From: JAFGDI01 sp963667715 | GTDB lineage: Bacteria; Planctomycetota; Phycisphaerae; Sedimentisphaerales; SM23-30 | Assembly (NCBI GenBank): GCA_963667715.1 | Contig: OY763926.1 | Location: forward strand, 2,542,001-2,606,000 | Reading direction: 5' to 3' | DNA length: 64,000 nucleotides | Shown here: positions 36,629 through 45,968 of the stretch, piece after piece | Position numbering within the stretch: position 1 is the first letter of the stretch | Layout of the letters: the number at the start of each line of letters is the position of its first letter | Program-made: the position numbers and the translations under genes | The notes under the pieces: model-generated | Told to the model about the DNA's origin: nothing | Database searches by the model: none | What the model saw: the letters and a program-made list of their open reading frames with translations, nothing else

Positions 36629-37894
36629 CTATTTTGCTTTAATATCATATACAAATAATGAATCGCCATGTCTTACATAAAGACGACCATTTGAGATAGA
36701 AGGATGAGCCCAATGCTCTCCGCTGCCCTCTATAAACATCGAACCAGAAATTTCAAAACCAGAAGGGTCTGCTTTTACCAGAGCTACCTTACCAGTTTTT
36801 TCATTATAACAATACAAATAACCTTCGGCAAAAATTGCGACACCTTTACCAGTGCCCCAGTTATGTGTATACTTGATCTCATAGTTATCCAAATCCATGC
36901 ACATCCAACGACCTTTATCATTAGTATTCCACCAACAGGAACCGTAAGCATAACCATCATTGACAACTATACCATGATGATGATTATCAAATTCTTTGAT
37001 ATACTTAAGAACTTCAACCGAGCGGCAATCATCAGCAAGTTTGATAACACCAGCTCCTCTATTGTAACCTGCGCTCATCAATAGCTTACCATCAAAATAC
37101 TGAGGCGTATTTGCACGTACATCACTACCACCACCTGAAGCCTTACCCTCAAATACTTCATATTTGAGGTCCCAAAGTAGCTCACCATCTGCCAATGCTA
37201 CACCAAAAGCCATATCAGAGAGTAATGTGACAACCATATCCTGCCCATTATGTTTGATATAAGCAGCAGAACAGTAGCTGACATTAGTACCAAAAGACTT
37301 GACCTTCCAGAGCTCTTTGCCATCTGCTGCATTTAACGCTACCAAGCTGGCTTCACTACCACCCGGTGTACAGATAACCTTGCCGTCTACAACCAGCACA
37401 GACTCAGCTTGCCCAAAGGTCGGTGACTTAGTACCATATTTTTCAGCAACATCAACCTGCCAGTTGGGTTTACCATCTTTTGCATCAAAACAGCTCACCA
37501 GACCATTACCAGTCATAATATAGACTTTTCCATCTACTACTGCAGGTGTACTGCGAGCACCTTTAAATGACTTAAACCATTCCTGACCATATTCTTTCTG
37601 CCAGATAATATTTCCTTTATTATCAATTGCGTACAATATACCAACACGAGTTTTTTTATCCATTCCAGCGGTATATATAATATCATCAACTACGGCACAG
37701 CCAGACCAACCCAAACCGAGCTCGCCTTCTATAGACCATAACATTTCTGGTCCGCCTGCCGGCCAGCTGGTCAACAAACCAGTCTCAGTAGACTTACCTG
37801 TCCGCTGTAAATCATTTCTAAAACCCGGCCAATCTGCCGCACTCAAACATCCTGCAAATAACAATACTATTAATAATAATTGAAAATTTCTCAT
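36629..37894 (-). CDS. Secreted PQQ-type beta-propeller protein (copy B)
   Basis: A 421-residue exported protein: signal MRNFQLLLIVLLFAGCLSA, where LFAGC could also be a lipobox, then DWPGFRNDLQRTGKSTETGLL, the usual opening of planctomycete PQQ-like quinoprotein propellers. Repeated blades contain GKELWKV, GKVYIMTGNGLVSCFDAKDGKPNW and similar. It ends GRLYVRHGDSLFVYDIK. Such propellers act as scaffolds in BamB-like roles or as PQQ enzymes; I see no clear catalytic set. It is a close relative of the gene at 37948-39204, 53 bases upstream, so the pair is a tandem duplication. Confidence 0.85.
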   Translation of the reverse strand: MRNFQLLLIVLLFAGCLSAADWPGFRNDLQRTGKSTETGLLTSWPAGGPEMLWSIEGELGLGWSGCAVVDDIIYTAGMDKKTRVGILYAIDNKGNIIWQKEYGQEWFKSFKGARSTPAVVDGKVYIMTGNGLVSCFDAKDGKPNWQVDVAEKYGTKSPTFGQAESVLVVDGKVICTPGGSEASLVALNAADGKELWKVKSFGTNVSYCSAAYIKHNGQDMVVTLLSDMAFGVALADGELLWDLKYEVFEGKASGGGSDVRANTPQYFDGKLLMSAGYNRGAGVIKLADDCRSVEVLKYIKEFDNHHHGIVVNDGYAYGSCWWNTNDKGRWMCMDLDNYEIKYTHNWGTGKGVAIFAEGYLYCYNEKTGKVALVKADPSGFEISGSMFIEGSGEHWAHPSISNGRLYVRHGDSLFVYDIKAK

Positions 37895-37947
37895 TTTATC
37901 CTCGTAGATTTAATACTTTATTTCCTGTTAACACAATTCTATTGAGC

Positions 37948-39204
37948 TTACTTACTAATATTATAAACACGTAAAGAATCACCACGATGCACATATAATC
38001 TGCCATTTGATATGGCCAGATGTGCCCAGTGCTCACCACTGCCCCAGTCAACTTTGAACTGACTTACTATATTGAATCCAGCGGGGTCAGCCTTTACCAG
38101 GGCCACAATACCATTTTGCTCACCATAACAATATAAATAACCTTCAGCAGCGATAAGCGTACCTTTATTATTATCCCAATCATACTCGTAGCTGTACTTG
38201 CAATCATTCCAATTCATACAAACCCATTTATTTGGCTTGGCTGAATTTGTGCCGTAAACATAATCACCTACTTTTACATCACCACCCGTATGAGTATCAA
38301 AATCTGCCAAAGTGCCTGCTACGCTGGCCGAACGTCCATCTTCTGAGAGTTCAAGCATAACAGCACCCTTTTCATAACCACTGCTTAGAAAGATCTTGCC
38401 ATCAGAATAAATGGGACAATTTGCTCTGGCTCCTATCCGGCGGCCTTGCGGTTCAAACTCACTATAAGGAACTTTCCATAGAACTTTACCTGTACCTGCC
38501 TCTATTGCAACTATTGACTCGCTCAAGACCGCGACAATCATATCAAGACCATTATGGCTGACAAGAATTGGTGAACAGTGAATAGATGCTTCAGTAAGAT
38601 CTGTAGTAACCCACATTTCCTTACCAGATTCTGCATTTAATGCTACTACCGCTCCCAGATCACCACCCGGTGTGGTAATAACCAAATCGTCGTAAATCAA
38701 AGCAGAATCGGAAAAGCCCCATCTGCCAGCCTTGCCTTTATACTTTTCCTGAGTATCGACTGCCCATATGACTTTTCCATCATGTGCGTCCAAACAGGTA
38801 ACTTTTGCTAAACCACTATTCATGTAGATTCGGTCATTAGAAAAAGTTGGAGTGTTGCGTGTTCCCGGAAATGACTTTGCCCATTCCAAGCCGTATACAG
38901 TTCTCCATAGCTGCTTACCACTTTTATCAAATGCAAAAACAGCACCTTCTTTACTCTTTTTATCTGTCCCGGCGATATATGTTATATCATCTACCACACT
39001 AACAGACGACCAACCAAGTCCCAAAACTCCTTCTACGGACCAGAGAAGCTCAGGACCACCTTCCGGCCAACTATCAAGCAGACCTGTCTCAGCAGAATAG
39101 CCGCTTCGTGAATAACCGCGAAATTCCGGCCAATCATCGGCAAATACACCACTTAACTGGGAAACAAACAGCACCATAATTATCAATAGCAAATGTCTTT
39201 TCAT
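37948..39204 (-). CDS. Secreted PQQ-type beta-propeller protein (copy A)
   Basis: A 418-residue paralogue of the next gene with the same layout: signal MKRHLLLIIMVLFVSQLSGVFA, DWPEFRGYSRSGYSAETGLL, and blades with GKQLWRTVYG, GKVIWAVDTQ, GKEMWVTTD and GKVLWKVPY. The C-terminus GRLYVHRGDSLRVYNI matches copy B closely. It is transcribed before copy B. The 153-base gap upstream, after the cytidylyltransferase gene, may contain its own promoter. The function is unknown; outer-membrane assembly or a PQQ-dependent redox role are the usual guesses. Confidence 0.85.
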   Translation of the reverse strand: MKRHLLLIIMVLFVSQLSGVFADDWPEFRGYSRSGYSAETGLLDSWPEGGPELLWSVEGVLGLGWSSVSVVDDITYIAGTDKKSKEGAVFAFDKSGKQLWRTVYGLEWAKSFPGTRNTPTFSNDRIYMNSGLAKVTCLDAHDGKVIWAVDTQEKYKGKAGRWGFSDSALIYDDLVITTPGGDLGAVVALNAESGKEMWVTTDLTEASIHCSPILVSHNGLDMIVAVLSESIVAIEAGTGKVLWKVPYSEFEPQGRRIGARANCPIYSDGKIFLSSGYEKGAVMLELSEDGRSASVAGTLADFDTHTGGDVKVGDYVYGTNSAKPNKWVCMNWNDCKYSYEYDWDNNKGTLIAAEGYLYCYGEQNGIVALVKADPAGFNIVSQFKVDWGSGEHWAHLAISNGRLYVHRGDSLRVYNISK

Positions 39205-39357
39205 AAGGTCACCTCATATCAATGTTGAATTTACTTTTATTAGGAGCTCTAAGTGGGCCTGCATAATCAGCAAGCTTCAGAAAATAACATAAATAATTAT
39301 ATAGGAACTACTAGCAGTATAAAACAAAAAAAATGTAAACAACGTGATATAAAAGAG

Positions 39358-40071
39358 TCATTTTTTGCTGTTGATTATCGATTCAGCCAGCAGAAAATCT
39401 CTCATAGAATCAATATCTATTGTTTCGTGCGATGCCTGAGTAAGCCCTTTTATGTTACTGCCCCAGAAAGCATGCGGATTATCACTACCAGCAGCATTCA
39501 TTACAACATCTCTACGTAATACACTTACAGCGCCATCGATCGAAAAGAGCTCCGGAAGGTCCTGACGGCGGTAAATATTGTTTGGGATGAACTTACTCAC
39601 ATTATTGTCAGAATCTTTCTGAAATAACCAGTAAGGGTGGAATTTGCCAATATCAGATATCGTATGTACCGAGTCTGCTTTGCTCTCCGCCATCATGGCC
39701 ACAGCACGGTCAATTATCCCATCAGCACGCACCGGAATATTGGCATATAAGAGCACAATCAGGTCTACGCGTGGACCATCTGCTTCCAGAGCCACGATAC
39801 CATGGCGAATAGCATCATCAATTCTCGCAGTAGAACTCGCAAGCTCAGCCGGACGCTCTATAGAGTCTACATCATTTCCCCGACAATAGGCCAGTACTTC
39901 AGCATCGTCGCTACTAACACATACTCTGGTCAGAGCTTGTGAACTGCGAGCGGCATCAATTGTATACGCTATAACAGGGCGACCAGATATTAGCCGCCTG
40001 TTCTTACCCGGCACGCCAACGCTACCGGCCCGTGCCGGGATAAATCCTACGATGTTAAGTTCCTGTCCCAA
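39358..40071 (-). CDS. Acylneuraminate cytidylyltransferase family protein (NeuA-like)
   Basis: A 237-residue nucleotidyltransferase. IPARAGSVGVPGKNRRLISGRP (about 11-32) is the CTP-binding signature of CMP-sialic acid/CMP-Kdo-type synthetases. It is followed by VSSDDAEVLAY and RPAELASSTARIDDAI, which fit the NeuA side. It would activate a nonulosonic or related sugar acid with CTP for surface or flagellar glycans. No sugar synthase (NeuB) or transferase is in the window. It lies 24 bases after an unknown membrane-anchored protein and downstream of a SPASM-domain fusion whose N-terminus is also nucleotidyltransferase-like. Confidence 0.87.
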   Translation of the reverse strand: MGQELNIVGFIPARAGSVGVPGKNRRLISGRPVIAYTIDAARSSQALTRVCVSSDDAEVLAYCRGNDVDSIERPAELASSTARIDDAIRHGIVALEADGPRVDLIVLLYANIPVRADGIIDRAVAMMAESKADSVHTISDIGKFHPYWLFQKDSDNNVSKFIPNNIYRRQDLPELFSIDGAVSVLRRDVVMNAAGSDNPHAFWGSNIKGLTQASHETIDIDSMRDFLLAESIINSKK

Positions 40072-40095
40072 ATTAAACCACCTATATAACAGCTA

Positions 40096-41025
40096 TTACT
40101 GTTTTGGCTGCTCCTGAACAGCAGTTTCTGCTTCACCTTCCGGCTGTGGGCCTTGCTGTATACTAAGCTTTAACTGCTTAAACCAAGGATACTTGCTAAT
40201 AACAGCAAAACACTTATTAACCTGCTTGAGAGGCTCCTCTATTACTTTATCTTGATAATTGATCGATGCCAGTATAGGTTTTAGGTATTCGATGCTTTCA
40301 TCCAGCTTTTCATAACTACAGCTGATCTTTATATCCTGGATAATGTCGCGGTTTTTATCCCATAGCTGAACGATCGCAACTGTTTCCTTTTTACCTTCTA
40401 CCGGCCTGGCACCTTTATGCAAAATACCATTAACCTGATCTGTATCAAACAGAACAATACCTTCAGCATTACTTGGCATTGCAGCTTTGTAATTTATCAT
40501 GGCCAGATACTTAGTACGGGCAACTTCATCCATACCGATAAAATCGAAATACCCCTTCTTCTGGATCACAGCAGCGTCTTTATGCCACTGGTAATCATTA
40601 ACGCCCATCTTTTTGAGAACTTCGTTTTCCGGGTTCTCTTCCTGAGCCTTGCGTATTGTATCTGCCGCAATAACAGCTGATGTAGGCTGATTGATCTGTA
40701 GTGCCGCATTCTGCAGTGCCACCAGAACCGCACCTTGCTGAGGCAAAATAGCCATAAACTGGATATCACCAGCCGGAACTGCCATATTGAAAGAACCCAT
40801 ATCTGTTACAGGCAACCCGCTCTGAGCTGTCCAGGATTCTTCTGATACTGGAATATTCAGAGCAGACTCTACACCTTTGAAATTTTTATTGTATTCCCAT
40901 ATCCGCATACCATAGGTAATTGCATAACTTAAAACCACAATAGCTATACCATAGCCGATATATAATCCCATATCAGATTTTTTCTTCTGGGGGCCCTGAA
41001 CTTCATTGTTTTCTGTCTCAGACAT
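40096..41025 (-). CDS. Unknown membrane-anchored protein
   Basis: A 309-residue protein I do not recognise. Residues 1-18 are charged (MSETENNEVQGPQKKKSD), one hydrophobic helix follows (about 21-41, LYIGYGIAIVVLSYAITYGM), and the rest is a soluble domain of about 250 residues ending in a Gln/Pro/Glu-rich tail (QQGPQPEGEAETAVQEQPKQ). The likely topology is an N-in signal anchor with the domain outside the cytoplasm. It is between the SPASM fusion (68 bases) and the NeuA-like gene (24 bases) on one strand, so a role in the same pathway is likely. No catalytic motif is visible. Confidence 0.8.
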   Translation of the reverse strand: MSETENNEVQGPQKKKSDMGLYIGYGIAIVVLSYAITYGMRIWEYNKNFKGVESALNIPVSEESWTAQSGLPVTDMGSFNMAVPAGDIQFMAILPQQGAVLVALQNAALQINQPTSAVIAADTIRKAQEENPENEVLKKMGVNDYQWHKDAAVIQKKGYFDFIGMDEVARTKYLAMINYKAAMPSNAEGIVLFDTDQVNGILHKGARPVEGKKETVAIVQLWDKNRDIIQDIKISCSYEKLDESIEYLKPILASINYQDKVIEEPLKQVNKCFAVISKYPWFKQLKLSIQQGPQPEGEAETAVQEQPKQ

Positions 41026-41093
41026 ACTATAAACTCCTGTTTCGATTATAAATGCACACTATAATTATCTGTGTTAAAATCAAATTACCTAAA

Positions 41094-42740
41094 CTACCTG
41101 AACCATTGCCTGCATTTGCCGCACATTTCACAGCGATCATAGTCACCGGCTAAATGATCATTTCTTACCTGTTCTACCTGCTGAGAATGCCACAGCTCAA
41201 TAGCTGTACCTGTCACAACATTGCCAATACGCATCTGACCAGCATAATCCTGTCGGCAAAGCACAAGATCTCCATCAGCCAGTATCATCATATCCCTGAA
41301 CAGGCTATTGCATCTGCTCCTGGATGGTGGACACATATTCATTACACTTTTATCTTCACTATAGCCACAATAATAGTCATACCCGAATATTATTGACAAC
41401 GCCCCGGCACGTCTCCACTGATCATAGAAAGGCTCCATATCAGCCAATGTCGATCTGGTCTTGGTCATTGCCGGTACTACGATAGAATCTGTCCCCTTGG
41501 CTTTCTCAATAAAATAACGTATATTTCCGTTCACCAGTTCAACGCTAAGATCTTCCCTCGCTTTTACCTTTTTGTAGGTACTGTCCTCCCAAGCATCAAC
41601 CCAAACGGTAACTACACCAACTCCAGCTTCGATAAGTTTATCTGTCATATCCTTACCAAGCTTAAGGCCGTCAGTTTCAATATTGATTCCATAGACACCG
41701 CTGGCTTTGGCATATTTTACCATCTCGATTATATCGTTATGTGCTAATGGCTCACCAAAACCGCCAATTGTCAGCAATAAATCATCATAGCCACTGAACT
41801 GGTTTACGATTGATCTGAATTCATCCAGCGACATTTCATCTGCTCGACGAGCAAGAAAACTACGATCTGCCGGGCAGTGCGGGTACCCTGAATATCGAAC
41901 AGAAGGACTGGTAGTTATTTCGATCTCTATCTCTCGAGGACAAACAGAAGCCTTATCAAGAGTAAGGGCATTTGCCTGCTCTGTTATAATCTCAGCTACT
42001 AACTCGTCAATTTCATTGCTTTCAATAAGCTTCTCCAGCAACTGCCAACTACGCCAGTTATCAGCTATGAACCGATTAAAACAATAATAGATTTTCTTGG
42101 CAACTTTATAAGTGCATTCGTGTACGATCTGATCAGAGTGAGGTGAATTGGGGTCATAAGCAACCAAATTACCAACTGTCATACCGGCTAGATCTATCTC
42201 ATGTATCATATCTAAACGATATATACAACCGCATAAACCCGGAGGTGCCTGACAAAAAACAAACCGCATCTGGTCTTTATTATCTTCATAATGGCGGGCA
42301 ACATTATCGATCAGTTCAGGGTCTATCAGAGGTGCGTCAGCCGGACAAACCATAATGACATGATGTTTATTTTCGATACCAAACTGTATCATCTCCCTGC
42401 TAACCCGATTTTCATCAAATTGACAGAGCTCACCCAAACCGCCACGCCAGCTTTCCAGTGCCCATCTGCGATATTTGATAGCTAGCGACTTGACAGAATC
42501 TGAAAGCCCATGAACAATTATCCGGTCACTATCCGGTACAAAGCTTTTAACACGCCCCTGCTGATCTGCCGGGCAAAAAATAGTCACCAGGTCAAACTCA
42601 GTAACTTTAAGCAGTCTTTCAACTGTTCTGGTTAAAACCGCTATGCCGCAAAGCTCATCAGCTAAACGACTACGCGTACCGATAGCAGACTCTTCCAGAT
42701 CAGCATACAGCCATATTGCTTTTTTCGGTTGAATTTCCAT
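41094..42740 (-). CDS. Nucleotidyltransferase-like / radical-SAM-like / SPASM fusion lacking SAM-cluster Cys
   Basis: This 548-residue protein has three parts. Residues about 1-240 resemble an SpsF/IspD-like nucleotidyltransferase (VCPADAPLIDPELI near 131-144). Residues about 270-450 follow a radical-SAM barrel: IEIEITT, then GGFGEPLAHNDIIEMVKYAK (about 326-345) and IETDGLKL, the usual SAM-binding strands. The expected C-x3-C-x2-C is absent; the matching stretch is SVRYSGYPHCPADRS with one Cys (289). The C-terminal SPASM cysteines are kept: C470 and C477 (MCPPSRSRC), C495 (VLCRQD) and C537, C540, C543 (CEMCGKC). From memory it resembles the spiro-SPASM family. It is 26 bases downstream of miaA and upstream of an unknown protein and a NeuA-like gene. 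Confidence 0.8.
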   Translation of the reverse strand: MEIQPKKAIWLYADLEESAIGTRSRLADELCGIAVLTRTVERLLKVTEFDLVTIFCPADQQGRVKSFVPDSDRIIVHGLSDSVKSLAIKYRRWALESWRGGLGELCQFDENRVSREMIQFGIENKHHVIMVCPADAPLIDPELIDNVARHYEDNKDQMRFVFCQAPPGLCGCIYRLDMIHEIDLAGMTVGNLVAYDPNSPHSDQIVHECTYKVAKKIYYCFNRFIADNWRSWQLLEKLIESNEIDELVAEIITEQANALTLDKASVCPREIEIEITTSPSVRYSGYPHCPADRSFLARRADEMSLDEFRSIVNQFSGYDDLLLTIGGFGEPLAHNDIIEMVKYAKASGVYGINIETDGLKLGKDMTDKLIEAGVGVVTVWVDAWEDSTYKKVKAREDLSVELVNGNIRYFIEKAKGTDSIVVPAMTKTRSTLADMEPFYDQWRRAGALSIIFGYDYYCGYSEDKSVMNMCPPSRSRCNSLFRDMMILADGDLVLCRQDYAGQMRIGNVVTGTAIELWHSQQVEQVRNDHLAGDYDRCEMCGKCRQWFR

Positions 42741-42766
42741 TAAATAATTCTTTTATCAGATATTAG

Positions 42767-43699
42767 TCAGCTTGGATTTATTATATCTTTCATTACCCTA
42801 TCAGCCACACCTTCAGCGGTATCATCCTCGGCGAGGTCAAGCCACTGCACACCCTGAAAACCTCTATACCAGGTTCGCTGATGTTTGGCAAATCTGCGGG
42901 TATTTATTTTTATCTTCTCTATCGCCTGATCCAGCGTCCATTCGCCATTGAAATATTTGATTATCTCGGCATAACCTACAGCTTGTGCCGCCTGATCGCT
43001 TAATCCTCGCGGATCATCAACCAGCCGTCTCACTTCGTCAACGAGGCCATCGGCTACCATTTTCTTTACCCTGGCATTCATACGTCGATTGCCTTCATCT
43101 TTTTCTCTGGCCAGCCCGATAAGCTTCCATGGATAACGCAAATTCCCGCTTCTAAATTGATTCTGGAAAGATGAGATGGGTTTACCGGTCAGCTCGAACA
43201 CCTCAAGTGCCCGAACCAGCCTTTTCATATCATTACTGTGAATACGACCGGCGGCCTCTGGATCTACCTCGCTCAGACGGCTATGCAGAACCATGCTGCC
43301 TTCTTCTGAAGCCTGTTTCTCCAGCTTTGCCCGAAGCTCAGCATTGGTCGGAGGGCCATCAAAAATACCTTCCATCAAGGCTCTGATATACATTGCTGTG
43401 CCGCCAGCTGCGATAATCGGCCGCCCTTCTTTACGCAATCTATCGATCACGGGCTCTGCCATTTCCATAAACACGCCCATGCCAAAATAATCCCACGGCT
43501 CTACAACATCGATCATATGATGTTTTACCACTTCGAGCTTATCGGCGGAGGGCTTGGCGGTACCAATATCCATACGCTTATAAACCTTCATGGAGTCGAT
43601 ACTTATGATCTCTCCATCAAGTCTTTTAGCTAGTTCGAATGCCAACCGACTTTTGCCGCCGGCGGTACAGCCCATTATCAAGTACATTTGTTCGCTCAT
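42767..43699 (-). CDS. miaA: tRNA dimethylallyltransferase
   Basis: A 310-residue MiaA. The P-loop is GCTAGGKSRLA (about 10-20), followed by IISIDSMKVYKRMDIGTAKPS (about 32-52), the substrate-binding DVVEPWDYFGMGVF, the IIAAGGTAMYIRALMEG element, and FAKHQRTWYRGF near the C-terminus. It transfers a dimethylallyl group to A37 of tRNAs reading UNN codons, including tRNA-Leu(CAA) in this window. It is the first gene of the minus-strand run, 26 bases before the SPASM fusion. Confidence 0.96.
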   Translation of the reverse strand: MSEQMYLIMGCTAGGKSRLAFELAKRLDGEIISIDSMKVYKRMDIGTAKPSADKLEVVKHHMIDVVEPWDYFGMGVFMEMAEPVIDRLRKEGRPIIAAGGTAMYIRALMEGIFDGPPTNAELRAKLEKQASEEGSMVLHSRLSEVDPEAAGRIHSNDMKRLVRALEVFELTGKPISSFQNQFRSGNLRYPWKLIGLAREKDEGNRRMNARVKKMVADGLVDEVRRLVDDPRGLSDQAAQAVGYAEIIKYFNGEWTLDQAIEKIKINTRRFAKHQRTWYRGFQGVQWLDLAEDDTAEGVADRVMKDIINPS

Positions 43700-43796
43700 A
43701 GACGTAACAGTATAAACTACCGATACTTATTTTGCAAGCTACAAGCATCGATTAAAGCGGACGACTGAAATGGTGTACAATAAGCCATTTTCCATA

Positions 43797-45794
43797 CTAT
43801 CGCCCCAGCCAACCGGGGTACTCATCAGTCAGACCGATCGAATCGACATCAACCTGGTGTATCCCCAGCTCAAAAGCTGGTGAATTTGGCAATAGTGTAT
43901 AATCATGGTTAGCCGGATCGGCAAAACAAGGGTCAACCCGCAGACTATGCTGGTCAAATCTCCCGCCCTCAAGCTCCAGCCATTTATTATAGTCGGTCCC
44001 TGCCGGGCTGCCAACTGTAGCAACCTCTCCAGCTGTAGCGTACATAATGTTATTGTCACAATCACTCAACCTGCCCGGGAAATAGTTAACAAAATCATAT
44101 GCATATACGCCATCTGGCTTATCAAGAGCAAAATAGAATATGTTATGGCGATATACATGATGATCACAGCGTTCATCAGCCATATAGAACGACTTTATAC
44201 CTGCGGTACAAAGCTTGCTGCCAATAAGTATATTATTCTCGATACGATTACCGATACCCTTGGCATAAATACACTGATTCTGCCGACTGCCTGCGATATT
44301 ATAAATAATATTATCCGTCACCGTCCAGTAATCAGCCTGATCATCGAGATATATACCGCTCTGAAGACTGAACTGGTCATTACCACTATCGTGAATAAGA
44401 TTGCAGTGGATAACATTATCTCTGCCTGGGCCCCAGCTCTCGATCGCACCGGTATCTTGACTGTCCTGATTGACATGGTGTATGTCATTGAAAGCGATAT
44501 AATTATTCCTCGCCGGCATAAAATCATAGCGATTTTCCCAGCTCATACCCGGAACCTTGCCCTCAATGGTTTTATACCTCTCACCTTTAACGGTTATCCC
44601 ATATCGTGGCATATCGTGAATATGATTATGTACGATATGATTGTACCCGCTATGGCCGGTATACACACCGTTGCCATGGCCCAGCAGTCTGCCGCAATTG
44701 TAGATATGGTTATTATTCACCATATGACGATGACAATTGCTACTGCTGGTACGCCCCCAGCCCTGCAAGCCAATGCCATGAAGGCCGTTATAGCGTATCT
44801 CATTATCAGTAACCGCTATTTCCTGCGTTTGGCGGTGAATGTAGACTCCGGTGCTGGCGGCATTGGCGATCAAGCAGCCGCTAATCGAACAACCTTCCGC
44901 AAAGCTGATATCAAAAATATTATTCCGGGCTATCGACAGGTCCAGACATTTAAAGTGCAGGTTCCTCACGAGGGCTTTATCTGAGCCTTTTAGTTCGATA
45001 AGATTAGCCGCAGTTGACAATACCAGCTCCGAAGGTTCCTGCTCATCCTCCGGTATATACAAAACCTCACCAGCAAGCCAGTTTACTACACAACTACCAG
45101 ACTTGAGCAACTGAGGGATATTATATAGATAATAGCGGTTGCCAGCCCTTATCTCCCTCTCAGGGGTATCAACTATGATTTTATTCGAAGAGATATCAAT
45201 AGAACTAAGCTTACAATTTATATTGAACCAGTTCTCGACCGGCCAGTAATTTATCTCGCCGCAACTGACATCCCAGCCTTCCGGAGCAATATCATCGGGT
45301 AGAAATTCAAAGGACAACTTCCCATTGCCCGGCAAGGGCTTACCCATCTCAAAATATCCGCTTTCCGGCAGTCTGGCCTTTACCACTCGCTGACCATCGG
45401 CAAAAAGCTCGCTATCCTGACGGCAGCCGTCGACAGCTATTTTCCTGCCTCTGCCAGTTAGCCGCTGCCCGCCGAACAAATGCGGCATCTCTTGGGCGTA
45501 ACCGCAATAGCTAACCATGCAGCTCTCGCTGCCGCCGTCTGATGGGGCAAAGTTCAAGCCCTCCGGCAAATAATATACACCGCCACGAATATATACATTC
45601 ACTTCGCGACTGACACCCTCAGCAACAGCAGCCTTCACCGCCTGCTGAGCACGCACAATAGTAGCAAAGGGCAAATCAATTGTACCAGCCTGACTGTCAC
45701 TGCCTACAGGCGACACATAAAAATCAACACCAGAAACTGCTAAGACATTTATATAAAAAACAACCAACAATGAGAATATAAACCTTTTTTTCAT
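43797..45794 (-). CDS. Secreted right-handed beta-helix protein, probable polysaccharide-active enzyme
   Basis: A 665-residue exported protein (signal MKKRFIFSLLVVFYINVLAVSG). It opens DFYVSPVGSDSQAGTIDLPFATIVRAQQAV, the typical entry of parallel beta-helix glycan enzymes, followed by VNVYIRGGVYYLPE. Repeated short turns with Asn/His/Gly (such as NHIYNCGRLLGHGNGVY, NHIHDMPRYGI, NDIHHVNQDSQDTGAIESWG) form the helix coils. The order of parts recalls GH141/GH120-type proteins, but I cannot fix the family. It lies 174 bases downstream of the GH43 gene, with a terminator-like hairpin just after the GH43 stop, so it may be an independent unit. Confidence 0.8.
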   Translation of the reverse strand: MKKRFIFSLLVVFYINVLAVSGVDFYVSPVGSDSQAGTIDLPFATIVRAQQAVKAAVAEGVSREVNVYIRGGVYYLPEGLNFAPSDGGSESCMVSYCGYAQEMPHLFGGQRLTGRGRKIAVDGCRQDSELFADGQRVVKARLPESGYFEMGKPLPGNGKLSFEFLPDDIAPEGWDVSCGEINYWPVENWFNINCKLSSIDISSNKIIVDTPEREIRAGNRYYLYNIPQLLKSGSCVVNWLAGEVLYIPEDEQEPSELVLSTAANLIELKGSDKALVRNLHFKCLDLSIARNNIFDISFAEGCSISGCLIANAASTGVYIHRQTQEIAVTDNEIRYNGLHGIGLQGWGRTSSSNCHRHMVNNNHIYNCGRLLGHGNGVYTGHSGYNHIVHNHIHDMPRYGITVKGERYKTIEGKVPGMSWENRYDFMPARNNYIAFNDIHHVNQDSQDTGAIESWGPGRDNVIHCNLIHDSGNDQFSLQSGIYLDDQADYWTVTDNIIYNIAGSRQNQCIYAKGIGNRIENNILIGSKLCTAGIKSFYMADERCDHHVYRHNIFYFALDKPDGVYAYDFVNYFPGRLSDCDNNIMYATAGEVATVGSPAGTDYNKWLELEGGRFDQHSLRVDPCFADPANHDYTLLPNSPAFELGIHQVDVDSIGLTDEYPGWLGR

Positions 45795-45910
45795 ATACAG
45801 CTCACTTATACAGTATTAGAAGTTAAGATCATATAAAAGCGATATACCATCCTATTATAACTCAATACTTACAAATAGACAGGCTTTTTCCAAAAGCTGC
45901 TACCTAAACA

Positions 45911-45948
45911 AAAAAAAGGCTCCCATCGCAATGCTATGGAAGCCTTTT
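45911..45948 (-). terminator. Terminator after the GH43 gene
   Basis: AAAAGGCTCCCAT (45914-45926) pairs with ATGGAAGCCTTTT (45936-45948), one C-A mismatch, 9-base loop. On the minus strand a run of seven T follows the stem, ending the GH43 transcript before the beta-helix gene. Confidence 0.85.
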
Positions 45949-45968
45949 ACTTTTTACTTTTTTACCTT

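Noticed and set aside
43768..43790. AAATGG/CCATTT hairpin as terminator after the beta-helix gene
   Set aside because: It is only 6 bp, has no U-run on the minus strand and is too weak to support a call.
43905..44984. 359-codon frame antisense to the beta-helix gene
   Set aside because: It is fully inside a well-supported gene with signal peptide and repeats on the other strand. The predicted protein is Ile/Thr-rich without motifs, typical of an antisense shadow.
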